Part shown: positions 32,309-40,035 of the stretch, piece after piece
Layout: each line of letters starts with the position of its first letter
How positions within the stretch are numbered: the stretch's first letter is position 1
IMG/VR virus record: IMGVR_UViG_3300032046_000001
Location: 1-64,000 of that record
DNA: 64,000 nucleotides
Source of the DNA: a virus
Strand: one strand, 5' to 3'
Translations under genes and position numbers: made by a program
Notes under the pieces: generated by a model
Database searches by the model: none
What the model saw: the letters and a program-made list of their open reading frames with translations, nothing else
Told to the model about the DNA's origin: nothing

Positions 32309-33172
32309 TTATTTATAATTATTTTTTGTTGTTGCCCCAGGAATCTCCTCCCAATCTTTTAAAGTTCTAACACGCTTATTTGTTTTAATTGCAGCCTTTA
32401 GTGTGTTTAATTCAAAATTATTTTTATCTGCCCATTGTACTAAAGCATTGATATCTTTGATAAAACATTTTCCACCAAATCCTCGATCACCATCATGACC
32501 AGGAACATCAGCATGACTATTACCAATCCTACCATCAGCTAAAAACATCTTTTTCAAATCATCATATTTAATCCCTAATTTTTCAGCGATATCATAAATT
32601 TCATTTAAATATGAAACTTTCAATGCGAAAAAACAATTAGCCATATACTTAACTAACTCGGCACCTTCCCAAGTTGTTTTATAAATGGGCGTATGAACAA
32701 ATCGATTCTTATATAAAGCCTCAACCTTATTTAATGATTCTTCATCATCACCACCAAGAACAATCCTTGCAGTATTAATAAAATCCAATTTCGCTGTTCT
32801 TTCTGTCAAAAATTCAGGATTAAAAATTAGATTGTGATTTGTAAACTTTTCAGCCAATCCTCTTGTTGTACCAGGAAGAATAGTACTTTTTAAAATAATT
32901 ATTTTTTTACTATTAGCAACATCATCAATGCTTTCTAAGGCATCACACACGGCTGTTAAATCTTGTTTACCATTATCATCCATTGGAGTTGGAACACATA
33001 CAAATAAGAAATCAGACCCATTTACTGTCTCTTCTAATGTATTTGGAGTTATTTGAAACTTGTCATATATTCTGATTTCGGAATGTAATGAAAATCCATA
33101 AGCAACTGCTGAACCGACAAAACCACAACCAATAATTCCAATTTTATATTTTTCTCTATTATTTTTTCCCAT
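32309..33172 (-). CDS. UDP-glucose/GDP-mannose dehydrogenase-like protein, truncated
   Basis: 287 residues. A Rossmann NAD-binding N-terminus (IGIIGCGFVGSAVAYGF) and the central domain with FNPEFLTERTAK and GFGGKCFIKDINAL (catalytic Cys near residue 235) are present. The C-terminal UDP-sugar-binding domain of normal members (about 390-430 residues) is missing. The enzymes oxidise the sugar C6 to a uronic acid in two NAD-dependent steps. The short form might be a dehydrogenase with a different substrate or work with host enzymes. Nearby sugar genes in the window (hldA-like, GT9) fit a glycan-altering role. Confidence 0.82.
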   Translation of the reverse strand: MGKNNREKYKIGIIGCGFVGSAVAYGFSLHSEIRIYDKFQITPNTLEETVNGSDFLFVCVPTPMDDNGKQDLTAVCDALESIDDVANSKKIIILKSTILPGTTRGLAEKFTNHNLIFNPEFLTERTAKLDFINTARIVLGGDDEESLNKVEALYKNRFVHTPIYKTTWEGAELVKYMANCFFALKVSYLNEIYDIAEKLGIKYDDLKKMFLADGRIGNSHADVPGHDGDRGFGGKCFIKDINALVQWADKNNFELNTLKAAIKTNKRVRTLKDWEEIPGATTKNNYK

Positions 33173-33191
33173 TTATAAATTCTCCAATATC

Positions 33192-33359
33192 TTAAAATAT
33201 ACGTGGATCTATTTCATTTTCATCAATACGTATAAACCAAGGATTATAGTCTTTGTTTATATTTTCATTAATTAATTTTTTTTGATCTTCTGTTAGTTCT
33301 TGTGGTTGACCAAAAATTTTCAGAAGTTCTTTTGTTTTTATTTCTATTGGCTTTCCCAT
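33192..33359 (-). CDS. Small hypothetical protein, 55 residues
   Basis: A short frame starting MGKPIEIKTKELLKIFGQP. The ATG overlaps the last codons of the upstream zinc-finger gene, and the frame fills the gap before the dehydrogenase gene. It contains DYNPWFIRIDENEIDPRIF at its end. No family recognised. Support comes from tight packing and codon-like composition. Confidence 0.5.
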   Translation of the reverse strand: MGKPIEIKTKELLKIFGQPQELTEDQKKLINENINKDYNPWFIRIDENEIDPRIF

Positions 33360-33682
33360 TTAATATCACTCCATTTTGTTGTTGGTACTTTCCATCCTCT
33401 CGCAATCCAGAGTTCTTGTCTAAGTTTTTGAAATGTTTTTCGTTCTTCGTTATCTTTATTATGAAATACTTTATTAAAAATAAAATAACATTCTGAACTA
33501 CAAGAACATCCACTTCCATGAAACCACGAATTGATTCTTCTAAGACATATACAACAACCATTGATATATGGTGCTTTTTCATCTGGTTCAGGATCTTTAT
33601 ATGACAATATTTTTTCTTTTAATTCATCTAATGTCATTTCAACTTTATCTGAATCTTCATCACCAATCAAATATTTTTTCAT
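33344..33682 (-). CDS. Small zinc-finger protein
   Basis: 112 residues. A treble-clef-like cysteine set is seen at about residues 43-64: GCCICLRRINSWF, then GCSCSSECYFIF. A similar set (CYLCGR with CTQECKKLY) occurs in the gene at 44631-44966, so they may be distant paralogs. The N-terminal part is acidic (LKEKILSYKDPEPDEKAP). A nucleic-acid or adapter role is possible. Abuts the gene at 33682. Confidence 0.62.
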   Translation of the reverse strand: MKKYLIGDEDSDKVEMTLDELKEKILSYKDPEPDEKAPYINGCCICLRRINSWFHGSGCSCSSECYFIFNKVFHNKDNEERKTFQKLRQELWIARGWKVPTTKWSDIKWESQ

Positions 33683-34017
33683 TAATCTTTATGTCCTTTT
33701 GAATTCAAAATTTTAACGACACCCAACAAAGTGTGTGTGTTTTTGACTTGTCCTGATGTAAAAGTAATATTAAAATGTTTTCCGAGCATATCAAAAAATC
33801 TCAATTTTTGTTGATCATTAAACATCAAACCTTTAAATGAAACATCATAACCTCTTTGTTTTAAATAATGAATAACATCCTCTCTTTCATCTTCGGGAAC
33901 AATACTTAATATAATACGATCCAATATATCACCAATATATTCTTTTTTTCTACCAAATAATTCATTTAAATAATTTCCTAAAATTCCATCATTACTTTCA
34001 ATCGAATATTTTGTCAT
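33682..34017 (-). CDS. Hypothetical protein between RuvC and zinc-finger genes
   Basis: 111 residues of unrecognised family. EDEREDVIHYLKQRGYDVSFKG and LRFFDMLGKHFNI suggest helix-strand alternation. The start overlaps the RuvC gene end by 20 bases. No motif found. Confidence 0.6.
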   Translation of the reverse strand: MTKYSIESNDGILGNYLNELFGRKKEYIGDILDRIILSIVPEDEREDVIHYLKQRGYDVSFKGLMFNDQQKLRFFDMLGKHFNITFTSGQVKNTHTLLGVVKILNSKGHKD

Positions 34018-34480
34018 TTTTTACAACATCCTCCCACGCCATTCTTGCAAGAGAATAAGCGTCGGCTAAATTGTCATCAGAGAACTCAATGCCAAATTTT
34101 TTATAAACCTGTAACAGCATCAAATTTTTCTTGGCATTACCACTACCAGTAATAAATTTTTTTAATACTTTTGGTTCGATAACTTTGAAATTTAAAGATT
34201 CTTTCTTCATCATGATTCTAATATAATAATGAAGAGCACCCAATTGAATAAGGGTATTTCCCTTCGAATTAAATGATACTCCTTCTATATTAATAATAGA
34301 ATCTTTTTGAGTATATTTTTGAATTTCTTTCCATATACTTATAAAACGAGCTTCAATTTCTTCAGTACTTTTGGTATTAAATAATTTTGATTGTATTATA
34401 TTGCCTCTTTCATCGAGAACAATAATTCCAGTTCCGGTTAGCGAAGGATCTATGCCTATAAATATTTTTTTATCCAACAT
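33998..34480 (-). CDS. ruvC: RuvC-type Holliday junction resolvase
   Basis: 160 residues from ATG 34480, with GGAAGGAG in the tail of the upstream homing endonuclease gene as SD. The RuvC/RNase H-like fold is shown by IFIGIDPSLTGTGIIVLD (first Asp, D11), a central glutamate in INIEGVSF, IEPKVLKKFITGSG, and the late acidic NLADAYSLARMAW. It resolves four-way DNA junctions in recombination and packaging. The homing gene is fused in overlap with its start. Confidence 0.87.
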   Translation of the reverse strand: MLDKKIFIGIDPSLTGTGIIVLDERGNIIQSKLFNTKSTEEIEARFISIWKEIQKYTQKDSIINIEGVSFNSKGNTLIQLGALHYYIRIMMKKESLNFKVIEPKVLKKFITGSGNAKKNLMLLQVYKKFGIEFSDDNLADAYSLARMAWEDVVKNDKIFD

Positions 34481-35219
34481 GTGACCAACTCCTTCCAATT
34501 TTTATATATGAAATTGTTCTTCGACTAACTCCGAACATATCAGCTATTTCTTGTTGAGTTAATATTCCATCTTTCAATAATAATTTTATTTGAATAACTT
34601 TTTGTTCGGTTAATTTTGAATTTGGATGTTTTTCACCTCTAAAATCAGCATGGTTTTCACTCAATTTCTTTTTGTGTTCTTCTGAAAGTGAAAATCCTTT
34701 CTTTTTTTCACTTATTTTATTTTTTGATTCTTCTGAGTGGTGTTTTCCAAGCATTGATTTTGGATGTTTTTCACCTCTAAAATCAGCATGGTTTTCACTC
34801 AATTTCTTTTTGTGTTCTTCTGATTTAGGTCGTCCTTTTCTGTCACAACTCATTTTCTTTTTCGATTCGTCAGAAAAGATATAACCACTTATTCCATCAC
34901 CACCATCAGTTATATTAACAAGAGATCCAGTTTTTAAATTAATTCTACCAATTTCATTAATTAATTGTTTTTCAAATTTAAATGAATTTTCTTCATTTAA
35001 ATTTTCATATAATTTAAAAACAATTGGTTCTAATCCAGACTGTTTAATTTTATTTATTTTATTTTTAAATAATCTACATCGACTATTGTCTAATTCTTTG
35101 TATCTATTATCTTTTCCTTTACCAATATATATTGGTTCAAAAATAAAACATACATCATTATAACAATATCTTCCAGATTTTCTTGGATCTAAATAAATAT
35201 AAATGTAAAATTTGTTCAT
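34470..35219 (-). CDS. GIY-YIG homing endonuclease with NUMOD3 repeats and HTH tail
   Basis: 249 residues. The N-terminal GIY-YIG fold is read from KFYIYIYLDPRKSGRYCYND and EPIYIGKGKDNRYKELDN, with the catalytic glutamate in FEKQLINEIGR. Three or more NUMOD3 units follow, such as SDESKKKMS, SEEHKKKLSENHADF and HHSEESKNKISEK. The C-terminal HTH (GILTQQEIADMFGVSRRTIS) is the same module as in the HNH genes at 22448 and 46287. A 64-base exact duplication lies within the NUMOD3 part. The last codons (SWSHVG) hold the SD and ATG of ruvC. Preceded by a promoter-like motif at 35250. Confidence 0.9.
   Translation of the reverse strand: MNKFYIYIYLDPRKSGRYCYNDVCFIFEPIYIGKGKDNRYKELDNSRCRLFKNKINKIKQSGLEPIVFKLYENLNEENSFKFEKQLINEIGRINLKTGSLVNITDGGDGISGYIFSDESKKKMSCDRKGRPKSEEHKKKLSENHADFRGEKHPKSMLGKHHSEESKNKISEKKKGFSLSEEHKKKLSENHADFRGEKHPNSKLTEQKVIQIKLLLKDGILTQQEIADMFGVSRRTISYIKIGRSWSHVG
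34621..34822 (-). repeat. 64-bp exact direct repeat inside the GIY-YIG gene
   Basis: Bases 34621-34684 and 34759-34822 are identical as far as I can read. They encode two copies of a NUMOD3 unit with SEEHKKKLSENHADF. The lack of silent changes points to a recent duplication. Confidence 0.8.
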
Positions 35220-35249
35220 TAAATAAACTTCTCCAATTAATAATCATCT

Positions 35250-35268
35250 TTTTATTTTGTTCCCAATT
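35250..35268 (-). promoter_or_regulatory. Promoter-like motif TTGGGAACAAAAT, copy 2
   Basis: On the minus strand AATTGGGAACAAAATAAAAA starts right after the stop of the kinase gene (35269) and about 30 bases before the GIY-YIG start at 35219. Confidence 0.45.
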
Positions 35269-35835
35269 TTATAGGTATAAGATTTCAAAAATTTTAATCC
35301 TGTCTTCCATAGAAGATTCTTTTGTAAAAGAGACATATTCAATGTCAAAATTCTCATATACACCTTTTAGTATATAGTCGAAAAGAATATATTTATTTTT
35401 ACTTTTATTTCCACTACGAAAACCATCATCTAAATTAATATTCTCCAAAATTGGAAAATAAAATATTTTATCATATATATTTGTTTTTACAAATAATGAA
35501 CAATAATCATATATTTTATTCCTCAAATAGTCACTAACTGTGTCATGATAATATAAAATATATAAAAATATATCAAACACAGTTCTATCAGTAATTAATA
35601 TCTCTTTGTTTCTTTTTGTTTTTAAAATATTTATGTGATTTTCAATTATCATCTCTTGAAATTTATCACGATCTTGATCTAATACTTCTCCAGGATTGTT
35701 TACTCCAAGAGCTTCACATGCTTCTGTCGTACCCTCACTACAAAGAGCAATCTTATTAGGATATTTTTGGACTAACTCTTTTGCTAAAGATGTTTTGCCA
35801 ACACCACATGTTCCAGAAAATGCTATTATTTTCAT
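35269..35835 (-). CDS. P-loop nucleotide/nucleoside kinase (AAA_28/NadR-like)
   Basis: 188 residues. Walker A is GTCGVGKTSLAK (about residues 8-19). A later DR motif (ILITDRTVFDIFLY, about 83-96) fits AAA_28/NadR and deoxynucleoside kinase-like phage proteins. A lid-like GFRSGNKSKNKY segment follows. It probably phosphorylates a nucleoside or nucleotide to feed DNA synthesis; the substrate is not readable. It is followed by a promoter-like motif and preceded by a 13-bp perfect hairpin. Confidence 0.78.
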   Translation of the reverse strand: MKIIAFSGTCGVGKTSLAKELVQKYPNKIALCSEGTTEACEALGVNNPGEVLDQDRDKFQEMIIENHINILKTKRNKEILITDRTVFDIFLYILYYHDTVSDYLRNKIYDYCSLFVKTNIYDKIFYFPILENINLDDGFRSGNKSKNKYILFDYILKGVYENFDIEYVSFTKESSMEDRIKIFEILYL

Positions 35836-35861
35836 AAAAAATTATTCCTTCCATGAGAGAT

Positions 35862-35892
35862 GACTGCTTAGTGATTAAATCACTAAGCAGTC
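35862..35892 (-). terminator. Perfect 13-bp hairpin between genes
   Basis: GACTGCTTAGTGA and TCACTAAGCAGTC form a perfect stem around a 5-base loop after the stop at 35907. No U-run follows, so it could be a terminator of unusual type or an RNA-processing hairpin. Confidence 0.5.
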
Positions 35893-35906
35893 TAATTTCA
35901 ATTTAT

Positions 35907-36131
35907 CTATCCTGGATAATAACTCGTAAATACTTCATTAATTTCCTTTTCCTCAAAATCATAATCTTCTGGGAAATTATATAAATCATCACATGAGTAA
36001 CCATTATCATTAATTTTTAATTTTTCTTCAATATATTTTTTTACTTGTTCAAACGCATGTTCTTTTGATTCAGCTACCACATAAAAAGAATGTGTTTCAT
36101 ATTCATAAATTCTCCAACAGTATACCTTCAT
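35907..36131 (-). CDS. Small hypothetical protein
   Basis: 74 residues: beta-type start (MKVYCWRIYEYETHSFYVVA), a helix with SKEHAFEQVKKYIEEK, then an acidic tail. The layout faintly recalls the small array proteins at 11.7-14.2 kb, but no sequence match is clear. Function unknown. Confidence 0.58.
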   Translation of the reverse strand: MKVYCWRIYEYETHSFYVVAESKEHAFEQVKKYIEEKLKINDNGYSCDDLYNFPEDYDFEEKEINEVFTSYYPG

Positions 36132-36161
36132 TATTCGATCTCCTTTAAAATTATTAAGTAA

Positions 36162-36881
36162 TTAACCCTTATCAAATGTGACATTGGGTAAACTACCAAG
36201 AGTCATCTTATCAACAAGATCTCTCTTCATTTCCTTACCTTCTTCTAATATTTCAGCTCCAAGAGGAATTTCACCAAACGGGGTTCTTAAATTTCCACCA
36301 CCATATCTTTGACGAATACGACCAATCAATATCATAATATCAGCAAGAGCAAGTTGACAAAATAATAATTGAAATTCATTTGGAATTTTTCTCAGATCTT
36401 CAGGATGGTTGCGTTCGTACTCAATAGTTATATTCCTAACATTAATTGGTGTTGGTGAGATGCGTACAATATTTGGATGGAAGAACTCGATCGTTCTATC
36501 GTAATTAGAGAATGTCTTCAACATACCCGCAATTTCGGTATCAAGTGCCCAACTTCTTAGTTCTCCTTGTGTAAATGGACCAAGAGGAGGAAATCCATTA
36601 ATTAAGTAATCACTCATATCTCCATACATGTTTTTAACATTGAGTATTTCCAATCCTTCTGGATCTTCAATATAGTACTCATTTCCACGTCCTGGTACTT
36701 GTGCGCTTTCAAGTAATGGATTCAAATATACTTTGTTTGTGTCAGGAAAATATCGTGAGAATTCACGAAGGGTATAATTTTTAAAATAATCGATAATTTT
36801 AGAATCATCTAATTCCAGAACCATGAATGAAAATCCTAAATTATCTTTTATATACTCTAAGACGCGCGTCTGAGTTAACAA
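36162..36881 (-). CDS. Virion protein, possible neck/head-completion protein
   Basis: 239 residues if translation starts at TTG 36881, which has AAGGAG seven bases upstream inside the HNH gene; a longer TTG start at 36908 is possible. The sequence (VLEYIKDNLGFSFMVLELDD, TLREFSRYFPDTNKVYL, LLFCQLALADIMILIGRIRQ, TPFGEIPLGAEILEEGKE) resembles conserved virion proteins of T4-like and other large myoviruses placed near the neck. No family name can be given with certainty. It overlaps the HNH gene end by seven bases. Confidence 0.6.
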   Translation of the reverse strand: MLTQTRVLEYIKDNLGFSFMVLELDDSKIIDYFKNYTLREFSRYFPDTNKVYLNPLLESAQVPGRGNEYYIEDPEGLEILNVKNMYGDMSDYLINGFPPLGPFTQGELRSWALDTEIAGMLKTFSNYDRTIEFFHPNIVRISPTPINVRNITIEYERNHPEDLRKIPNEFQLLFCQLALADIMILIGRIRQRYGGGNLRTPFGEIPLGAEILEEGKEMKRDLVDKMTLGSLPNVTFDKG

Positions 36882-37567
36882 TGGATGTCTCCTTCTATTA
36901 ATGACCAACCTTTCCCAGATTTTATTCTAGAAACTGTTGATATACTAATGTTAAATATATTACTAATTTCTTTTTGAGTTATCTTTAACTGTTTTATAAT
37001 AGGAGAATTTGTAATTTTGTAAATAACTACAACTTGCCATTCTTTTAATTTAGAATTCGAATTATTTTCTCCTACATTTTTTTGACTTATTTTTAATTTT
37101 GTTTTGTTAGAAAGAAATTTTCCAATTCGTTTATTTCTCATTATTTCTTTTGATTTATTCGAATGTTTTTTTCCAAACATTGGATTCGACTCATCTTTAT
37201 TACCATTAATCATATGAAACACTCTATGTTCTTTTTTAGTCATTAAATTTAAATTTTCATAATAATTATCTTCTTTATTTTCATTAATATGATGAATACA
37301 CTCGTTTGATTTTAATTTATAATTATTAAAAATTTCAAATAGTAAAATATGAATTGACTTATTTTTAACTTTTCGATTTTTACACAAAACAATATAAAAA
37401 TATCCACTACTATCTTTATTTTGTCTTAATATTCTTCCTTCTTTGTATCTTTTAAAACTTTTAACTCTACCAAGATTACTGACTTGATAATCTGGATAAT
37501 CTTCTATAGTTTTCCAAACTTCATTTTCTAAATCACTAATGTCTAAATTTTCAAATATTTTAATCAT
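36875..37567 (-). CDS. HNH homing endonuclease
   Basis: 230 residues from ATG 37567 (MIKIFENLDISDLENEVW). NUMOD4 (EVWKTIEDYPDYQVSNLGRV), HNH core (ECIHHINENKEDNYYENLNL), NUMOD3-like (KHSNKSKEIMRNKRIGKF) and HTH (TQKEISNIFNISISTVSRIK). It shares the SPIIKQLKITQ linker with the HNH gene at 17874. A structured RNA (37606-37661) lies directly upstream. Its 3' end carries the SD of the following virion gene. Confidence 0.9.
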   Translation of the reverse strand: MIKIFENLDISDLENEVWKTIEDYPDYQVSNLGRVKSFKRYKEGRILRQNKDSSGYFYIVLCKNRKVKNKSIHILLFEIFNNYKLKSNECIHHINENKEDNYYENLNLMTKKEHRVFHMINGNKDESNPMFGKKHSNKSKEIMRNKRIGKFLSNKTKLKISQKNVGENNSNSKLKEWQVVVIYKITNSPIIKQLKITQKEISNIFNISISTVSRIKSGKGWSLIEGDIHC

Positions 37568-37605
37568 TTTATAATCGCCTGTCAATTATTTCCTGAAATT
37601 AATTT

Positions 37606-37661
37606 AAAGAGAGCAGGAAGTTCAGGATTACTTCTTTTCGACGGCCAATCTATCTCTCTTT
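37606..37661 (-). ncRNA. Three-way-junction RNA element, copy B
   Basis: Minus strand: an 8-bp outer stem (AAAGAGAG with CUCUCUUU), AUA, a short hairpin GA/UC with loop U plus UGGCCG (self-complementary if the end U-G wobble is allowed), GAAAA, a second hairpin GAAGU/ACUUC, then CUG. It lies directly after the stop at 37667 and before the HNH gene at 37567. Confidence 0.7.
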
Positions 37662-37666
37662 TTTAT

Positions 37667-38002
37667 TTAAATGCTATTCCATAATACCATTGCTCTTTCT
37701 TTTCGTGGAACTTCTTGTTTTTCGCGTTCTATATCTAATTCGAGTTTCTTTTTTAATGGTGTTATTTCATCTATTTTTTTACCACATCTTAAACAAATTT
37801 TTTTGATATATCGTTTATCAAAATCTATAGGATCTTTTATTAATCTACAAGGTGGGGATTCTGGAGGCATAGGACGACCGTCAGTTATTTTTTTACAGTC
37901 TTCAAGATATCTTTGATGATGTTTTATATTACTTATTAATTGTACTTCTGTAATTCTTTCTAATATTTCCCAATCATGAAAACCTAATTTACACCAGTTC
38001 AT
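37667..38002 (-). CDS. Small zinc-ribbon protein, DUF1660-like
   Basis: 111 residues. The opening MNWCKLGFHDWEIL and a later ICLRCGKKIDE give a split Cys/His set like the small phage proteins with a 'GHDW...C-x2-CG' pattern. A 45-residue insert separates the two halves. Overlaps the PurC gene by 14 bases. Function unknown. Confidence 0.62.
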   Translation of the reverse strand: MNWCKLGFHDWEILERITEVQLISNIKHHQRYLEDCKKITDGRPMPPESPPCRLIKDPIDFDKRYIKKICLRCGKKIDEITPLKKKLELDIEREKQEVPRKERAMVLWNSI

Positions 38003-38882
38003 TATCTAATATATCTCTTGTCTCACTTCGAATCGTATAATCATTATCATTTTTAGATTCATAAACTTGAAGGAGTCCATAAGTCAAATCAAATAATCTT
38101 CTAATCTTGGCATATACTTCTTTAGTATCACCTAAGTCTCTTCGAAAAACATCTTTATCTAATTTTTCATTAGTCTTGAGATCCCACAAACGACAAGTAT
38201 CAGGTGATATTTCATCAGCTAATATAAGATGTTGATCTTCAGTTCTGTGACCAAATTCGAGTTTCATATCGACCAGTAAAATTCCATGTTTTTCAAAAAA
38301 TTCTTTGATGTGAATATTGATAAGTTTAGTTAAATTTTTTATTTTGAATAAAATAATATCAACTTTACACTTATATATTGGAAGATATTCTTTTTCAGTT
38401 GGAACCTTTCTTATTAATCCCAATTTTCTAATATGGTCTTCTGTAATCATTGGATCGTCCAATTCATCACTTTTATAATAATACTCTATAATAGGTTCAA
38501 CTATTGGTGTTCCTTCTTCTATATCAAGTCTTTTTGATAAACTTCCAGCAACAACATTTCGAACAACAACTTCAATTGGAAGTATATTGACTCTATTAAC
38601 TAACATCTCCCTATCATTTAATTTAGTAATAAAATGAGTACTGATGTTATTACTGTGCAAATGAGAAAATAATATAGATGAAGAACTATTATTACAAATA
38701 CCCTTATCTTCAATTACAGCCTTCTTCTTTCCATTGAAAGCTGTTGCGTCATCATTAAATCGTTGTATTAAAATATTAGGATCATTAGTTTCAAATAATG
38801 TCTTTGCCTTACCAGAATAAAGTTCTTTTCCTCTTTTAATATGACCCCATTTAGGATCAGTATAATCAAATAAATCGTTCAT
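37989..38882 (-). CDS. purC: SAICAR synthetase (PurC)
   Basis: 297 residues from ATG 38882, preceded by GAGGAG. The family is clear: ELYSGKAKTLFETND, FNDDATAFNGKKK, SKRLDIEEGTPI, VDMKLEFGHRTEDQHLILAD, and EISPDTCRLWD. The enzyme joins aspartate to CAIR with ATP, a middle step of purine synthesis. In the phage it would act as an auxiliary metabolic gene to raise purine supply. No other pur gene is seen in this window. It lies just downstream of the 5'-3' exonuclease gene. Confidence 0.93.
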   Translation of the reverse strand: MNDLFDYTDPKWGHIKRGKELYSGKAKTLFETNDPNILIQRFNDDATAFNGKKKAVIEDKGICNNSSSSILFSHLHSNNISTHFITKLNDREMLVNRVNILPIEVVVRNVVAGSLSKRLDIEEGTPIVEPIIEYYYKSDELDDPMITEDHIRKLGLIRKVPTEKEYLPIYKCKVDIILFKIKNLTKLINIHIKEFFEKHGILLVDMKLEFGHRTEDQHLILADEISPDTCRLWDLKTNEKLDKDVFRRDLGDTKEVYAKIRRLFDLTYGLLQVYESKNDNDYTIRSETRDILDNELV

Positions 38883-38889
38883 ATTCTCC

Positions 38890-40035
38890 TCAAAAATTCT
38901 CAAAATCAAAATCACTTCTATTAGAAAATAAGATATCAACATCTTCTTCTAATACTTCTACATTCCCTTTTCTTAGTGCCTTGTACATTGTATTTGACTC
39001 GGTGAAATTATCATTATTCAAAATATTAGTCACATAGTTTCTTTTAGCGATAATTTCTGTATTCGGTGGATCTTTAAAAACTTCGGATATTATTTTAAAC
39101 CACACCAATCTTAAATTATTAGATATAATTGAAGTTTTATTTTCTTCTTCAATTATTTTTGATATAGTTTTATCATTACTATTTTTTATAAATATTTTTT
39201 TCTTATTGAGAACATTATGATATAAATCTTCCATACTACCAACACACTCAATTAGACCACTGATTATTTTTGGAATGGTTTTAGGACCAATACTTTTAAT
39301 CTTAGGAACATCATCAGTTTTATCACCAAGTACAGCCATAACCAATGGAAAATATTTATCTGGTATGTCAACTTTAAATTTTAAATATGTTGACATAATT
39401 TCACCTTTTTTAACTATCTTTATTTTCTGACCTGATTTACAAAATTGATATATGTCACTTCCGAGAGAAATAGTCTGAAATAAATCATGATCATTTGAAT
39501 AAATTATATTACATGAATCTTGTAATGTAATCAATGAATTACTTATAAGATAGTATGGAATAAAATCAGCTTCGAAATTTTGTAACAAAAATAATTTACA
39601 ACTTGGAATTTTATTTATAACTTTTTCGGATAATTTCAAATTATTTTGAATAGTAGAAAAAAATACATCTTTGTCTATTTGATTAAGATTAAATAAATCA
39701 CCAATTTTACGATTACTTTTATAATTTTTATCAATATTCGTATGATAATATGAATGTCCCATTTCTGCGAAAAATATGAAATTAATATCGAGACTACGTT
39801 TTATCGCATATTTTTTATGGAATGAAAGAAAAGATATCAAAGACTCAAAAATAGAAGTATCAATAAATTTAGAATATTTTGTAGATTCTACAATATTAAC
39901 AACAAATTCTTCCAAATAGAGACAATTTAAGATGTTACGTAAATCTATAAATAAATTTAAAATTTTATAATTATTAGAATATGATAAAATGTTGTCTAAA
40001 ATCGAATATGTGGGGTAATAAGAAATGACGTTCAT
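38890..40035 (-). CDS. 5'-3' exonuclease / flap endonuclease (T4 RNase H-like)
   Basis: 381 residues from ATG 40035. The FEN/5'-nuclease layout is visible: an early LFIDLRNILN, FFAEMGHSYYHTNIDKNYKS, an acidic FEADFIPYYLI, IIYSNDHDLFQ, and AVLGDKTDDVPKIKSIGPKTI, which is the helix-hairpin-helix. It removes RNA primers and flaps in lagging-strand synthesis. The start overlaps the end of a 17-codon remnant of a GIY-YIG gene (40032-40085), in the same style as intact homing genes overlap their neighbours. The start at 40050 would lie inside the remnant. Confidence 0.85.
   Translation of the reverse strand: MNVISYYPTYSILDNILSYSNNYKILNLFIDLRNILNCLYLEEFVVNIVESTKYSKFIDTSIFESLISFLSFHKKYAIKRSLDINFIFFAEMGHSYYHTNIDKNYKSNRKIGDLFNLNQIDKDVFFSTIQNNLKLSEKVINKIPSCKLFLLQNFEADFIPYYLISNSLITLQDSCNIIYSNDHDLFQTISLGSDIYQFCKSGQKIKIVKKGEIMSTYLKFKVDIPDKYFPLVMAVLGDKTDDVPKIKSIGPKTIPKIISGLIECVGSMEDLYHNVLNKKKIFIKNSNDKTISKIIEEENKTSIISNNLRLVWFKIISEVFKDPPNTEIIAKRNYVTNILNNDNFTESNTMYKALRKGNVEVLEEDVDILFSNRSDFDFENF

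Noticed and set aside
33268-33582. Minus-strand frame in the zinc-finger gene region
   Set aside because: It is an alternate frame of the 33344-33682 and 33192-33359 genes, which have better starts and composition.
36875-37585. Group I or II introns around the homing endonuclease genes
   Set aside because: Flanking genes are complete on both sides and no intron core (P7/P3 or domain V) was recognised, so these are free-standing genes.
37606-37661. Purine riboswitch as an identity for the RNA element
   Set aside because: It is also a three-way junction, but the conserved joints and the loop-loop partner sequences of purine riboswitches are missing.
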